From Bradyrhizobium diazoefficiens (GTDB lineage Bacteria > Pseudomonadota > Alphaproteobacteria > Rhizobiales > Xanthobacteraceae), in the NCBI RefSeq assembly GCF_016616425.1, contig NZ_CP067101.1:6634001-6698000 (forward strand): a DNA stretch of 64,000 nucleotides. The letters are read 5' to 3'. Of this stretch, positions 56,114 through 64,000 are shown in pieces (positions within the stretch are counted from its first letter, which is position 1; each line of letters begins with the position of its first letter). Position numbers and translations under genes: made by a program. The notes beneath the pieces were generated by a model that was not told the DNA's origin, did no database searches, and saw only the letters and a list, made by a program, of their open reading frames with translations.

Positions 56114-56551
56114 TCAGGCGGCGGGCGGGGTGTAGAGCTTCGAGGCGGAGGCCTTGATCGGCTCGGCGGTCTCGGTGGCGACGCGCTGGGCGAGCTCGGC
56201 CAGCTCCTTGGCCTGGGACTGGAAGGTCTCGAGCTGGTGGCGGGTATGGCCCGTCCACAGCTCCAGCACTTCCGACGGCGACTTGGCGCCGAACAGCTGC
56301 TGGGCGAAGTCGAGCTGGGCGTTGGAGTTCGCCTTCATGAACTCCACCAGCTTGGCGGTGTATTCGCTCGCGCCCTTGCTGGCGCAGGTGAACACGGCCT
56401 CAACTGTGCCGTTGTGGCTCTCGGCAACGTCCTTGAACTTGGCGTAATTCTCGCGGGCCTGCGAGACGCCCTTTTCGGCGAACGCACGCATCTGCTCGGG
56501 AACCTCGAACGGAATGATCGAGGCAGAAAACGGATCAGTCGCACCTGTCAT
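56114..56551 (-). CDS. Phasin family protein
   Basis: Amphipathic helical protein of 145 residues (Phasin_2 type) that coats polyhydroxyalkanoate granules. Typical features are VPEQMRAFAEKGVSQARENY, the central NSNAQLDFAQQLFGAKSPSE and LELWTGHTRHQLETFQSQAK. No signal peptide. A near-palindrome TTGTGC-A-GCGCAA at 56710-56722 upstream is TGC-rich, as are PhaR sites, but this is tentative. Confidence 0.9.
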   Translation of the reverse strand: MTGATDPFSASIIPFEVPEQMRAFAEKGVSQARENYAKFKDVAESHNGTVEAVFTCASKGASEYTAKLVEFMKANSNAQLDFAQQLFGAKSPSEVLELWTGHTRHQLETFQSQAKELAELAQRVATETAEPIKASASKLYTPPAA

Positions 56552-57147
56552 GGTTGTCCCTCACGATAATGAAAATGGAGTGAGCCTTCTGGCGCGCCCG
56601 CCGGCCCCCGGACTGGGCCTGCACATTCAGCGGGTACGAAGACTGGAAACGCGAAACAAAAAGATGGCTCGCCCAGCGCCCAGCATTATGGCTGCGTATC
56701 ATGTCAACATTGTGCAGCGCAACGCGCCCGCGGGGTGCGTTGCGATAATTTAATCTCGGTGAGGGTGAGGTTCCGGAATGGGGGAACCGGGGGTTGCGGT
56801 AGGCGAGTGCGGCCCATGAAGGCGCTGCGCTCGCCTGCGGGAGAGGGTTGGGGAGAGGGCTGCTTCCGCCATGCGACAGCCCCGACGAGGAGAGAGCCCT
56901 CACCCGCGCCTTCGGCGCGACCTCTCCCGCAAGCGGGAGAGGTGACCACCCACGCCGCCTCCGAATCCCTTGGATGCAACTGCGCTGCGGCTTGCGGGGT
57001 TGGGCAGATTAAGGTTATCGCGGCTTTGGGCCGTCCCTGAAGCGCCGAGCCGTGGACCTGCCCGCGCCCGCGGGCAATACTAACCCTTTCTTAAGGCTGT
57101 CATTCCCGGCAGCCGCCACACCTGATGCGTGAGATACAGCCGGCCTG
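56552..57147. other. 596-base gap between phasin and the sensor kinase
   Basis: Contains the phasin promoter (minus), the candidate TTGTGC-A-GCGCAA site, and the repeat cluster at 56833-56945. No supported coding region; frames that cross the repeat encode low-complexity Pro/Ser tracts. Confidence 0.5.
56833..56945. repeat. CTCTCCCGC / GCGGGAGAG repeat cluster
   Basis: GCCTGCGGGAGAGGGTTGGGGAGAGGGCT at the left and AGCCCTCACCCGCGCC...CCTCTCCCGCAAGCGGGAGAGGTGA at the right form nested hairpins. A short remnant (CTTCGGGAGAGGTGA) lies at about 60620-60634. Confidence 0.7.
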
Positions 57148-60100
57148 ATGACGAGTTCGGATTTCCAGTTGCGAGGTGTGGGCGATCCCCGGCTGGCCGT
57201 GCACGCGACCTCTCCGATGCCCGCCTGGCTGTGGTCGATCGACGGCGCGCGCGTGCTGTGGGCCAATCCGGTCGGCGCAAAATTGTTCGGCGCGGCGCAT
57301 AGCGCGGCACTCGCGGAGCGGATTTTCGGCCCGGCGGACGGCCATCGCCGCCAGGTCGCCCGGCTCGCCCGGCAGTTGGCGGCGAACGGCACGGTGCGGC
57401 TCGAACGCCTGCGCGGCTTCGGCGCCCGGCTCGGCACGCTGATGACCTGTGCCTGCGCCCGGCTCGATTTTGCCGACGGCGGCCATGCTGTGCTGGTCAC
57501 CGCGATGGACCCGACGCTGCGCACCATGCCGCTGGTCGAGCGCCTGCATCGCCTCGTCGAAGGTGCGAAGATGCCGATGGCGGCGTTCGCGCCCGACGGC
57601 CTGTTCGTCGGCGCCAGCGAAGCCGCCCGTTCCCTGCTCGGCTTTCGCGATCTCGGCGAGGCCGGCCTCGACCGGGCGCGCAGCGAGGCGCTGCGCGAAG
57701 GCCGCGCCGCAACGCCGATCGGCATCGGCCAGATGGTGCTGCAACGGGTCGGCACGGGCGCCGATGTCGGCCTGGTCGCACTGATCGAACCTGCCGCCGC
57801 CGCGCACGCCAGGCCGGCCGAGCCCGCGCCTGAGAGCACGGCGGATGTTGCCCCTGGCGAAGCGCAGGTTGAAGCCGCGCAGCCCGCCGCGGCTATGCCA
57901 AGCGGGTCGCCATCATCGCACGATGCGGCTGAAGGCATCGCCCTGTTCGACGCCTTCACTGAACCGACTGAGGCGCCCGATGCAACCGAGACGATCGCGC
58001 CCGATCCGCAACAAGCCGCAACGGTTCGGGACGCGGCCGAAGAGACCGTTCGAGAACCAACTGACGAAACGCCCGACCAGAGCCCCGATATCGCGCCAAA
58101 GACTCCGGTTGAAAACCCGCCGGAAGCCATCGTGTCGCCGCAGGCTGCGCCGATCACTACCGGCATGGTCGAGCCGCCGTCGGGCCACGAAGAGCCGCCC
58201 GCACCGCGTCAGCATCCGCTGCGCTTCCTCTGGCAGATGGATGCAGTGGGCCGCTTTGTGCTTCTCTCCGACGAATTCATCCGCCTGATCGGCATGCACA
58301 CGGCCGCCGGCTTCGGCCGTCCGTGGCGCGAGATTGCCGAGGAATTCTCGCTCGACCCTGAAGGCCGCGTCGCGCAGGCGCTGGCAAGCCACGACACCTG
58401 GGCCGGAATCACCGTGAACTGGCCAACCGACGGCGGCGAGCCTCTGCCGGTCGAGCTCGCGGGCCTGCCGGTCTACGATAGCGAGCGCAATTTTGCGGGC
58501 TTCAAGGGCTTTGGCGTCTGCCGCGATCTCGACGGCCTCAACCGGCTCGATGCGCTCAGGCGATTCGAGTTGCGCGCGGAGCCGCCGGCGCAGCAGGAGC
58601 GATCAGCCGACTTGGTCGCGCCCGATCCGGAGCCTGAGCCAGAGACCACGGCAGAGGCGCCGCCTCCGCCGGTCGAGCCGCCTGAACCTGAGCCTGAGCC
58701 AACGGCCGAACCCGAACGACCCGAACCTACAAGCGACGCGACTTCACACCCAACCGATCCGGAAACGTCAGTGGAAACGCCTGTCGAAACCCCTCCCAAT
58801 GTCGTGCCGTTCCGCCAGCACGGCGATGCGCGATCGCCGACCCTGACGCCTGTCGAGAACAGCGCGTTCAACGAGCTCGCCCGGCAATTGTCAGAACGGT
58901 TAGAGCGCGAGCGCGAGACGATTGCGGCAGAAAGCTCCGAGCCGGCCGCGGAGATCGCCACCGAGCCACAAGCGCCGGCGCCCGAGCCGCCGCACGTTGC
59001 GGCCGAATGGCTGACCGAGCCCGCGCCGCCGGCACGCGGCGCCAGCGCGCGCGACCGCACGCTGCTCGATCTCTTGCCGACCGGCATCCTGATCTACCGG
59101 CTCGACCGCCTGCTCTACGCCAACCCCGCCTTCCTCGCGCGCATCGGCTATGCCGGCCTCGGTGCGCTGGAGGATGCCGGCGGGCTGGATGCGCTCTATG
59201 TCGAGCCCGGCGTGTCCTCGGCGAGCAGCACTTCGCAAGGCGGCACGCCGGTCACGATCAGCGCGACACTCGCGAACGGCGAGCAGCCGCTCGCGACCGA
59301 AGCGCATCTGCATACGATCGACTGGGACGGCGAGAGCGCGCATGCGCTGATCTGCGCGCTGCCGCAGGCTGCACCGGTCGTCGCGCCTGTCGTCGCCGAG
59401 CCTGCCATCGCAGAGACGGTCGTCGCCGAGACCATTGTCGCCGAGTCCTACCCCTACGCACCCGAGCTCGAACCCGCGCCGGGCGAGGCCGAGGCCGAGG
59501 ATCTCGCCGCGATCCTCGACACCACGGCCGAGGGCATCGTCATGTTCGATGCCGAGGGCAACATCCACGCCTGCAACCGCAGCGCCGAGGCGCTGTTCGG
59601 CTATGACGGCACGGCGCTGCTCGAGCAGAATCTGGTGACGCTGTTTGCGCCCGAGAGCCAGCAGATCGTCACCGACTATCTCGAAAGCCTGAAGAGCCAT
59701 GACATTTCGAGCCTGCTCGACCACGGCCGCGAGGTGCTGGGGCGCGAGAAGAAGGGCGGCGTCATTCCGCTCGCGATGATCATGGGCCGCACGCGGCCCG
59801 ACGGCCCGAACTTCTTCGCCGTGTTCCGCGACCTCTCGCAGAGCAAGAAGGGCGAGAGCGAATTGACGCAGGCCCGCCGCCTCGTCGACGGCGCGGCGAA
59901 TGCCAAGGCCGACATGCTGGCGCGGATCAGCCACGAGATCCGCACGCCGCTCAACGCCATCATCGGCTTTGCCGAGGTGATGATCTCCGAACGTTTCGGC
60001 ACGCTCGGCAACGAGCGCTACGGCGAATACATGAAGGACATCCGCGCCTCCGGCGAGCGCGTCATCGCCATCATCGACGATTTGCTGGAGCTGTCGCAGA

Positions 60101-60594
60101 TCGAGACCGGCAGGCTCGATCTCAATTTCGCCAACCTCAACCTCAACGACCTCGTCGAAGCCTGCGTCACGGTGATGCAGCCGCAGGCCAATCGCGGGCG
60201 CATCATCATCCGCACCTCGCTCGCGCATGCACTGCCGCAGGTGAGCGTGGACGCGCGCTCGATGCGGCAGATCACGATGAACTTGATCTCGAACTCGATC
60301 CGGCTCGCCAGCGCAGGCGGTCAGGTCATCGTCTCCACGGCGCTGACCGACCATGGCGAGATTGCGCTTCGCATCCGCGACACCGGCCATGGCCTCACCG
60401 AGCGCGAGGTCGCCGCCGCGATGGAGCCGTTCCGCACGCCGCCGCCCGGGGACGCCGCGGACAGCTCGGCGCTCAGCCTGTCACTCACCAAAGCCCTGAT
60501 CGAAGCCAACCGCGCCCGGTTCAACATCAAGAGCGGCGCCAATTCCGGCACGCTGATCGAAGTCGTGTTCGCGCCGGCGCTGGCGAAGGCGTAG
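57148..60594 (+). CDS. Large soluble PAS-domain histidine kinase (PdhS-like)
   Basis: Sensor kinase of 1148 residues without a membrane segment. An N-terminal PAS-like domain (MPAWLWSIDGARVLWANPVG), two long Pro/Glu/Ala-rich linkers (about 210-360 and 485-640), further PAS domains (near 365, LLDLLPTGILIYRLDRLLYA near 645, and AILDTTAEGIVMFDAEGNIH near 785), then HisKA with His929 (ARISHEIRTPLNAIIGFAEV) and an ATPase domain (NLISNSIRLA; DTGHGLTE). The layout resembles PdhS of rhizobia and Brucella, which acts on DivK in cell-cycle control; this assignment is inferred. No response regulator is adjacent. Confidence 0.88.
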   Translation: MTSSDFQLRGVGDPRLAVHATSPMPAWLWSIDGARVLWANPVGAKLFGAAHSAALAERIFGPADGHRRQVARLARQLAANGTVRLERLRGFGARLGTLMTCACARLDFADGGHAVLVTAMDPTLRTMPLVERLHRLVEGAKMPMAAFAPDGLFVGASEAARSLLGFRDLGEAGLDRARSEALREGRAATPIGIGQMVLQRVGTGADVGLVALIEPAAAAHARPAEPAPESTADVAPGEAQVEAAQPAAAMPSGSPSSHDAAEGIALFDAFTEPTEAPDATETIAPDPQQAATVRDAAEETVREPTDETPDQSPDIAPKTPVENPPEAIVSPQAAPITTGMVEPPSGHEEPPAPRQHPLRFLWQMDAVGRFVLLSDEFIRLIGMHTAAGFGRPWREIAEEFSLDPEGRVAQALASHDTWAGITVNWPTDGGEPLPVELAGLPVYDSERNFAGFKGFGVCRDLDGLNRLDALRRFELRAEPPAQQERSADLVAPDPEPEPETTAEAPPPPVEPPEPEPEPTAEPERPEPTSDATSHPTDPETSVETPVETPPNVVPFRQHGDARSPTLTPVENSAFNELARQLSERLERERETIAAESSEPAAEIATEPQAPAPEPPHVAAEWLTEPAPPARGASARDRTLLDLLPTGILIYRLDRLLYANPAFLARIGYAGLGALEDAGGLDALYVEPGVSSASSTSQGGTPVTISATLANGEQPLATEAHLHTIDWDGESAHALICALPQAAPVVAPVVAEPAIAETVVAETIVAESYPYAPELEPAPGEAEAEDLAAILDTTAEGIVMFDAEGNIHACNRSAEALFGYDGTALLEQNLVTLFAPESQQIVTDYLESLKSHDISSLLDHGREVLGREKKGGVIPLAMIMGRTRPDGPNFFAVFRDLSQSKKGESELTQARRLVDGAANAKADMLARISHEIRTPLNAIIGFAEVMISERFGTLGNERYGEYMKDIRASGERVIAIIDDLLELSQIETGRLDLNFANLNLNDLVEACVTVMQPQANRGRIIIRTSLAHALPQVSVDARSMRQITMNLISNSIRLASAGGQVIVSTALTDHGEIALRIRDTGHGLTEREVAAAMEPFRTPPPGDAADSSALSLSLTKALIEANRARFNIKSGANSGTLIEVVFAPALAKA

Positions 60595-60688
60595 GGCGCG
60601 TCCTGCGGTCCGGCCTCTGCCTTCGGGAGAGGTGAAGCAAAGCGGCTGCGCAGGAGCTCGTTCCGGAGCCGGCCTCCGCCGCGATCAC

Positions 60689-61096
60689 CTATTGCTTCGC
60701 CGGCGGACCGCTCTTGTTGCCCGGCAGACCCTTGACGTGCGCGGAGTCCTGCTCCTGGACGGAAAGGTTATGGGAAGCTGAGCCGACTGTTCCCTCCTTG
60801 GCGGGCGGACCGCTCTTGCTGCCGGGTTCTCCCGGGATGCCTGCGCCTGAATTCTGCGCGCTGGGGGAGCTGGCAACGCTACCGGTGGCATCGGCACCGG
60901 TTCGATCGCCCGGCATGGTTGCCGCCGAGCCCGGCTTATCCTGCTCTCTGACATATCCCGAGGCGCCGGAGTTCTCCGTTTTGACGCCCTTGTCCGCCTC
61001 ATTCTGCAGGTTCTGGTTCGGTGTTGTCTGCTGTGCGATCGCCGGCACCGCCAGGAGCGGGATCGTCGTAAGGATTGCTGCCATTGTTGAGCGCAT
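60689..61096 (-). CDS. Exported Gly/Pro/Ser-rich low-complexity protein
   Basis: Protein of 135 residues with a signal peptide (MRSTMAAILTTIPLLAVPAIA). The mature part is polar and disordered (NQNLQNEADKGVKTENSGAS) and repeats a PGxKSGPPAK motif twice (PGSKSGPPAKEG and PGNKSGPPAKQ) near the C-terminus. No Cys. Function unknown; such proteins are often secreted or cell-wall associated. Confidence 0.68.
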   Translation of the reverse strand: MRSTMAAILTTIPLLAVPAIAQQTTPNQNLQNEADKGVKTENSGASGYVREQDKPGSAATMPGDRTGADATGSVASSPSAQNSGAGIPGEPGSKSGPPAKEGTVGSASHNLSVQEQDSAHVKGLPGNKSGPPAKQ

Positions 61097-61343
61097 GAGC
61101 TTTCTCCTCCATTGCTCCGTCGCGCTTTAACGCCCAACCCGGCAAAGATTTCCTGCGCACGACGAATAAGGTTGGGGCAAGATTGCTGTACGGCAGCACG
61201 GCGATACGGGCTCTCCTCTTCAAGAGTGCGCGAGGTTACATGCGCTCGCTCGGCCAGGTTCACCTCGCCGCAGCGTGAGAGGTGATCAACATTCTCGGCA
61301 CGAATCCGACCGACAGCCCGCCCTTGCCTTGCCCCTCGCGCGC

Positions 61344-63317
61344 TTACGCCGCGCGGACCGTGTCCAAAAACCTGCTGACCTCGAGCTTGAGACGGTTGCT
61401 GTCGTTCGACAGCGATTGCGCCGCGGAGAGCACCTGCGAGGAGGCCGAGCCGGTCTCGGTCGCGCCTTGCCTGACGCTGCTGATATTGGCACTGACCTGC
61501 GTGGTGCCGGCAGCCGCGTTCTGGACGTTGCGCGAGATCTCGCCGGTCGCGGCGCCCTGCTCTTCCACCGCGGCGGCGATGGTGGAGGAGATTTCCGACA
61601 GGCGTTCGATCGTGCCGCCGATGGTCTTGATGGCGCCGACCGAATCCTGCGTGGCGACCTGGATGCTGGAGATCTGCTGGCCGATGTCGCCAGTCGCCTT
61701 CGCGGTCTGCTCGGCCAGCGCCTTGACCTCGGAGGCTACCACGGCAAAGCCGCGCCCGGCTTCGCCAGCGCGCGCGGCCTCGATGGTGGCGTTCAGCGCC
61801 AGGAGATTGGTTTGGCCGGCAATGGCGTTGATGAGTTCGACCACGTCGCCGATGCGCGCGGCCGCCTTGGACAGTTCGCCGACGCGATCGTTGGTTTGCC
61901 CGGCCTGGCTGACGGCCTCGCCCGCCATGCGCGCGGAGGCCTGCACCTGGCGGCTGATCTCGGTGACCGAAGCGGTGAGCTCCTCAGCGGCGGACGCCAC
62001 CGACTGCACGTTGGTTGCGGCCTCTTCCGAAGCGGCCTCGACCAGCGTGGCAAGCTCGGTCGAGCGGCTCGCGGTCGAAGTCAGCGAGGTCGCGGACGCC
62101 TCGAGCTCGGTGGCGGCCGATGACACCGCCTCGACGATGCGGCCGACCGCGACTTCGAAATGGTCAGCCATGTTGATCATGTCGGCGCGGCGCCGCTCGG
62201 CGGCGAGCTTGTCCTGCCTGATCTTCTCTTCGGCCTCCTCACGCGCCTTGCGTTCGGAATTGATCTTGAACGTCTCCACCGCCTGCGCAATCTCGCCGAT
62301 CTCGTCCGGGCGGCCGAGCCCCGGCAGGACGATGGCGAAATTGCCGTGGGCGAGCTCGACCATCGCCGCTCGCATCGCAGCGAGCGGCTTCGACACCGAA
62401 CGGCCGATGAAGATGCCGAGCCCGAGCACGCTGCATGCGATCAGCGCAATCGCAATCCCGATCCACCACTGGATGCCGTCGCGCTCGGCGTCGTTCAGCC
62501 GGTCGGCTTCGATGCGGATCTGATCGACCGACGTCGAGACCTGCTCGATCACGGGTTCGACCGCCGCGAAGGCTTCCGACATGGCCTTCTGCCTGGCCGC
62601 CAGATTGAGCGCAGTCTCCATCCAGGCGGCGAAGTCACGCTGGTAGTCGGCGAGCTTCTGGCGCAGCTCCGCCTTTCCCGCGTCGGGAATGGGGGCGCCG
62701 TCGACGCCGGCGGAAAATTCCGCCGCGCGCTTCCTCATCTCCTCGCCATATTTGGCGTCACGGCGCAGCATGAAATCCTTCTCGTGTCGGCGCATCATCA
62801 GCATGCTCACCAGGAGCGATGCGTCGTGCAGCTGGCCGACCTTGGCTTCGATGTCGTGCACGGAGGAACGCAGGCGTCCCTCGAGGCCGGACTTCTCGTC
62901 CAGCCCGAGCCGCTGCTTGGTGTCGAGCACCGCGCCGAAATGGCTTTGATAATCCTGCAGCGAGGCATTCATCGCATCGATCTGGCGCGCCAGCTCCGGC
63001 TTGCCGAGCGCGGCGATCCTGCCGCGCAGTTTCTCGATGTCGCCGGCGACATGCCTGCCGATCTCGATCTGGCGCTGGGCCTTGGCGGCATCGTTGCGCA
63101 GCAGAAAATCCTTTTCGGCGCGGCGGCCTTCGAGCAGTTCGACCGCAATCCTGCCGTTCAGCTCCTGGGTCGCACGCGCGCTCTCGGCAGCGTTGCGAGA
63201 GACGGCCATCGCCTTCTCTCCATAGAGATGGATGCCGCCGATCAGGATGACGCCGAGGACGCCGATCACCCCGATCGCGGTGATCTTGTGCGTAAGACGA
63301 GGGGAGAAGAATCGCAT
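61344..63317 (-). CDS. Methyl-accepting chemotaxis protein with HBM sensor
   Basis: Chemoreceptor of 657 residues. A transmembrane helix at about 12-32 is followed by a long helical periplasmic HBM-type domain in which the pattern EKDFLLRND recurs as EKDFMLRRD, then a second helix ([20 protein letters not shown]), HAMP, and the signalling hairpin with tip [23 protein letters not shown] receptors of other bacteria sense organic acids. The ATG at 63317 is preferred to 63353. Two inverted repeats sit in the 75-125 bases upstream (63393-63441). Confidence 0.93.
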   Translation of the reverse strand: MRFFSPRLTHKITAIGVIGVLGVILIGGIHLYGEKAMAVSRNAAESARATQELNGRIAVELLEGRRAEKDFLLRNDAAKAQRQIEIGRHVAGDIEKLRGRIAALGKPELARQIDAMNASLQDYQSHFGAVLDTKQRLGLDEKSGLEGRLRSSVHDIEAKVGQLHDASLLVSMLMMRRHEKDFMLRRDAKYGEEMRKRAAEFSAGVDGAPIPDAGKAELRQKLADYQRDFAAWMETALNLAARQKAMSEAFAAVEPVIEQVSTSVDQIRIEADRLNDAERDGIQWWIGIAIALIACSVLGLGIFIGRSVSKPLAAMRAAMVELAHGNFAIVLPGLGRPDEIGEIAQAVETFKINSERKAREEAEEKIRQDKLAAERRRADMINMADHFEVAVGRIVEAVSSAATELEASATSLTSTASRSTELATLVEAASEEAATNVQSVASAAEELTASVTEISRQVQASARMAGEAVSQAGQTNDRVGELSKAAARIGDVVELINAIAGQTNLLALNATIEAARAGEAGRGFAVVASEVKALAEQTAKATGDIGQQISSIQVATQDSVGAIKTIGGTIERLSEISSTIAAAVEEQGAATGEISRNVQNAAAGTTQVSANISSVRQGATETGSASSQVLSAAQSLSNDSNRLKLEVSRFLDTVRAA

Positions 63318-63392
63318 CTTGGGTTCCAGATGGCTTCTGGCCGGTGCGATCAATGAAACCTCAAGGCACGGAAACTTCCGTTAATTTTACGA

Positions 63393-63441
63393 CACGTAGT
63401 AATACGTGATTATGCATGATACCCGCAATACGAGTGGTATC
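63393..63441. promoter_or_regulatory. Two inverted repeats upstream of the HBM receptor gene
   Basis: CACGTA-GTAA-TACGTG at 63393-63408 and GATACC-N12-GGTATC at 63418-63441, in an AT-richer stretch. They could be operators for the receptor gene; the regulator is unknown. Confidence 0.5.
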
Positions 63442-63501
63442 CTAATGCCAACGAGACGTTGTCCTGCTAACTTTTGCGCGTTGAGATGAACGCACATGGT
63501 C

Positions 63502-63529
63502 AAAAAAACACGGCGCTCGTGGCGCCGTG
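63502..63529 (-). terminator. Intrinsic terminator of the thiolase gene
   Basis: CACGGCGC and GCGCCGTG (63509-63516 with 63522-63529); on the minus strand a run of seven T follows (63502-63508). It lies 35 bases past the thiolase stop. Confidence 0.88.
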
Positions 63530-63563
63530 CTTTCGTGCCTTCAAGTGACAGCGACAGATCGGA

Positions 63564-64000
63564 TCAGCTGTAGATCTCGAACAGGCCGGCGCCGCCCTGA
63601 CCGCCGCCGATGCACATCGTCACCACGCCCCACTTGGCCTTGCGCCGCGCGCCTTCCTGGAGCAGATGGCCGGTGAGACGGGCGCCGGTCATCCCGAACG
63701 GATGGCCGATCGCGATCGAGCCGCCGTTGACGTTGTACTTGGCGGGATCGATGCCGAGCTGGTCGCGGCAATACAGGCACTGGCTGGCGAAGGCCTCATT
63801 GAGCTCCCACAGATCGATGTCGTCGATCTTCAGGCCGGTGCGCTTGAGCAGCTTCGGAATCGCGAACACCGGACCGATGCCCATCTCGTCGGGCTCACAG
63901 CCGGCGGTCGCCCAGGCGACGAAGCGGCCGAGCGGCTTCAGGCCGCGCTTCTCGGCGTCCCTGGCTTCCATCAGCACCACGGCGGCGGCGCCGTCCGAGA
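63564..64000 (-). CDS. Acetyl-CoA C-acetyltransferase / thiolase, C-terminal part
   Basis: The last 145 residues of a thiolase; the gene continues past the right edge (the frame is open to base 64000, reading SDGAAAVVLMEA). Conserved blocks are WELNEAFASQCL, NVNGGSIAIGHPFGMTGAR with the catalytic His, and VVTMCIGGGQGGAGLFE with the second catalytic Cys. It degrades or makes beta-ketoacyl-CoA; a FadA-type role in fatty-acid oxidation is likely but the N-terminal half is missing. Confidence 0.93.
   Translation of the reverse strand, partial: SDGAAAVVLMEARDAEKRGLKPLGRFVAWATAGCEPDEMGIGPVFAIPKLLKRTGLKIDDIDLWELNEAFASQCLYCRDQLGIDPAKYNVNGGSIAIGHPFGMTGARLTGHLLQEGARRKAKWGVVTMCIGGGQGGAGLFEIYS

Overview
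The window is high-G+C chromosomal DNA from an alphaproteobacterium, most probably Bradyrhizobium or a close relative (Nitrobacteraceae). This is inferred from the protein sequences and gene order, from short palindromic intergenic repeats of the kind common in that genus, and from a tRNA-His that lacks G-1 and carries A73, an alphaproteobacterial trait. It is not proven from the sequence alone. Nearly all ORFs lying antisense to long genes look like high-G+C shadows and were left out.

Layout. 0-13 kb: a Cache-type chemotaxis receptor, two small Cys-containing paralogs, two TetR-controlled divergent units (tautomerase; FAD monooxygenase), a COG0523 GTPase with an amidohydrolase, tRNA-Glu(CTC), then an rluA-type pseudouridine synthase and rpoH. 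13-19 kb: an exported amidase, a diguanylate cyclase, a 23-residue Lys/Ala peptide gene, a LysE exporter, a lone receiver protein, an SDR and a lytic transglycosylase. 19-24 kb: rpoD and dnaG (the encoded primase has lost its zinc ligands). 24-32 kb: an accessory block between dnaG and yqeY with a BrnT/BrnA toxin-antitoxin pair, a short-chain chlorite dismutase, gamma-glutamylcyclotransferase, N-formylglutamate amidohydrolase, LysE, an exported LVIVD protein, an ArsR plus two AHSA1-type SRPBCC proteins, and an acyl-CoA synthetase. 32-46 kb: yqeY, carA, carB, greA, lrp, trxB and a lsrB-like LysR gene. carA and carB are separated by cupin, Dps, methyltransferase, an abnormal tRNA-Cys-like gene and an ArsR/MFS pair.

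46-53 kb: a group of terminators and likely small RNAs, a dihydrodipicolinate-synthase-family enzyme, two tiny membrane-protein genes, an orphan ParA, and a three-gene CoA-transferase / CitE-type lyase / AEC-transporter operon. 53-56 kb: a short foreign-looking segment with a RES/Xre toxin-antitoxin pair, a decayed copy of the lyase 3' end, a lower-G+C DUF4393 (Abi-alpha-like) gene and tRNA-His. 56-64 kb: a phasin, a large soluble PAS histidine kinase, an exported Pro/Gly-rich protein, a second chemotaxis receptor (HBM type) and the 3' part of a thiolase gene running off the right edge.

The core functions are transcription initiation (two sigma factors, GreA), replication priming, pyrimidine/arginine precursor synthesis (CarAB) and redox control (TrxB with a LysR regulator). 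The accessory genes are mostly small regulator-plus-enzyme units with operators visible in the divergent promoters. No CRISPR array, complete insertion sequence, integrase or rRNA gene is visible.
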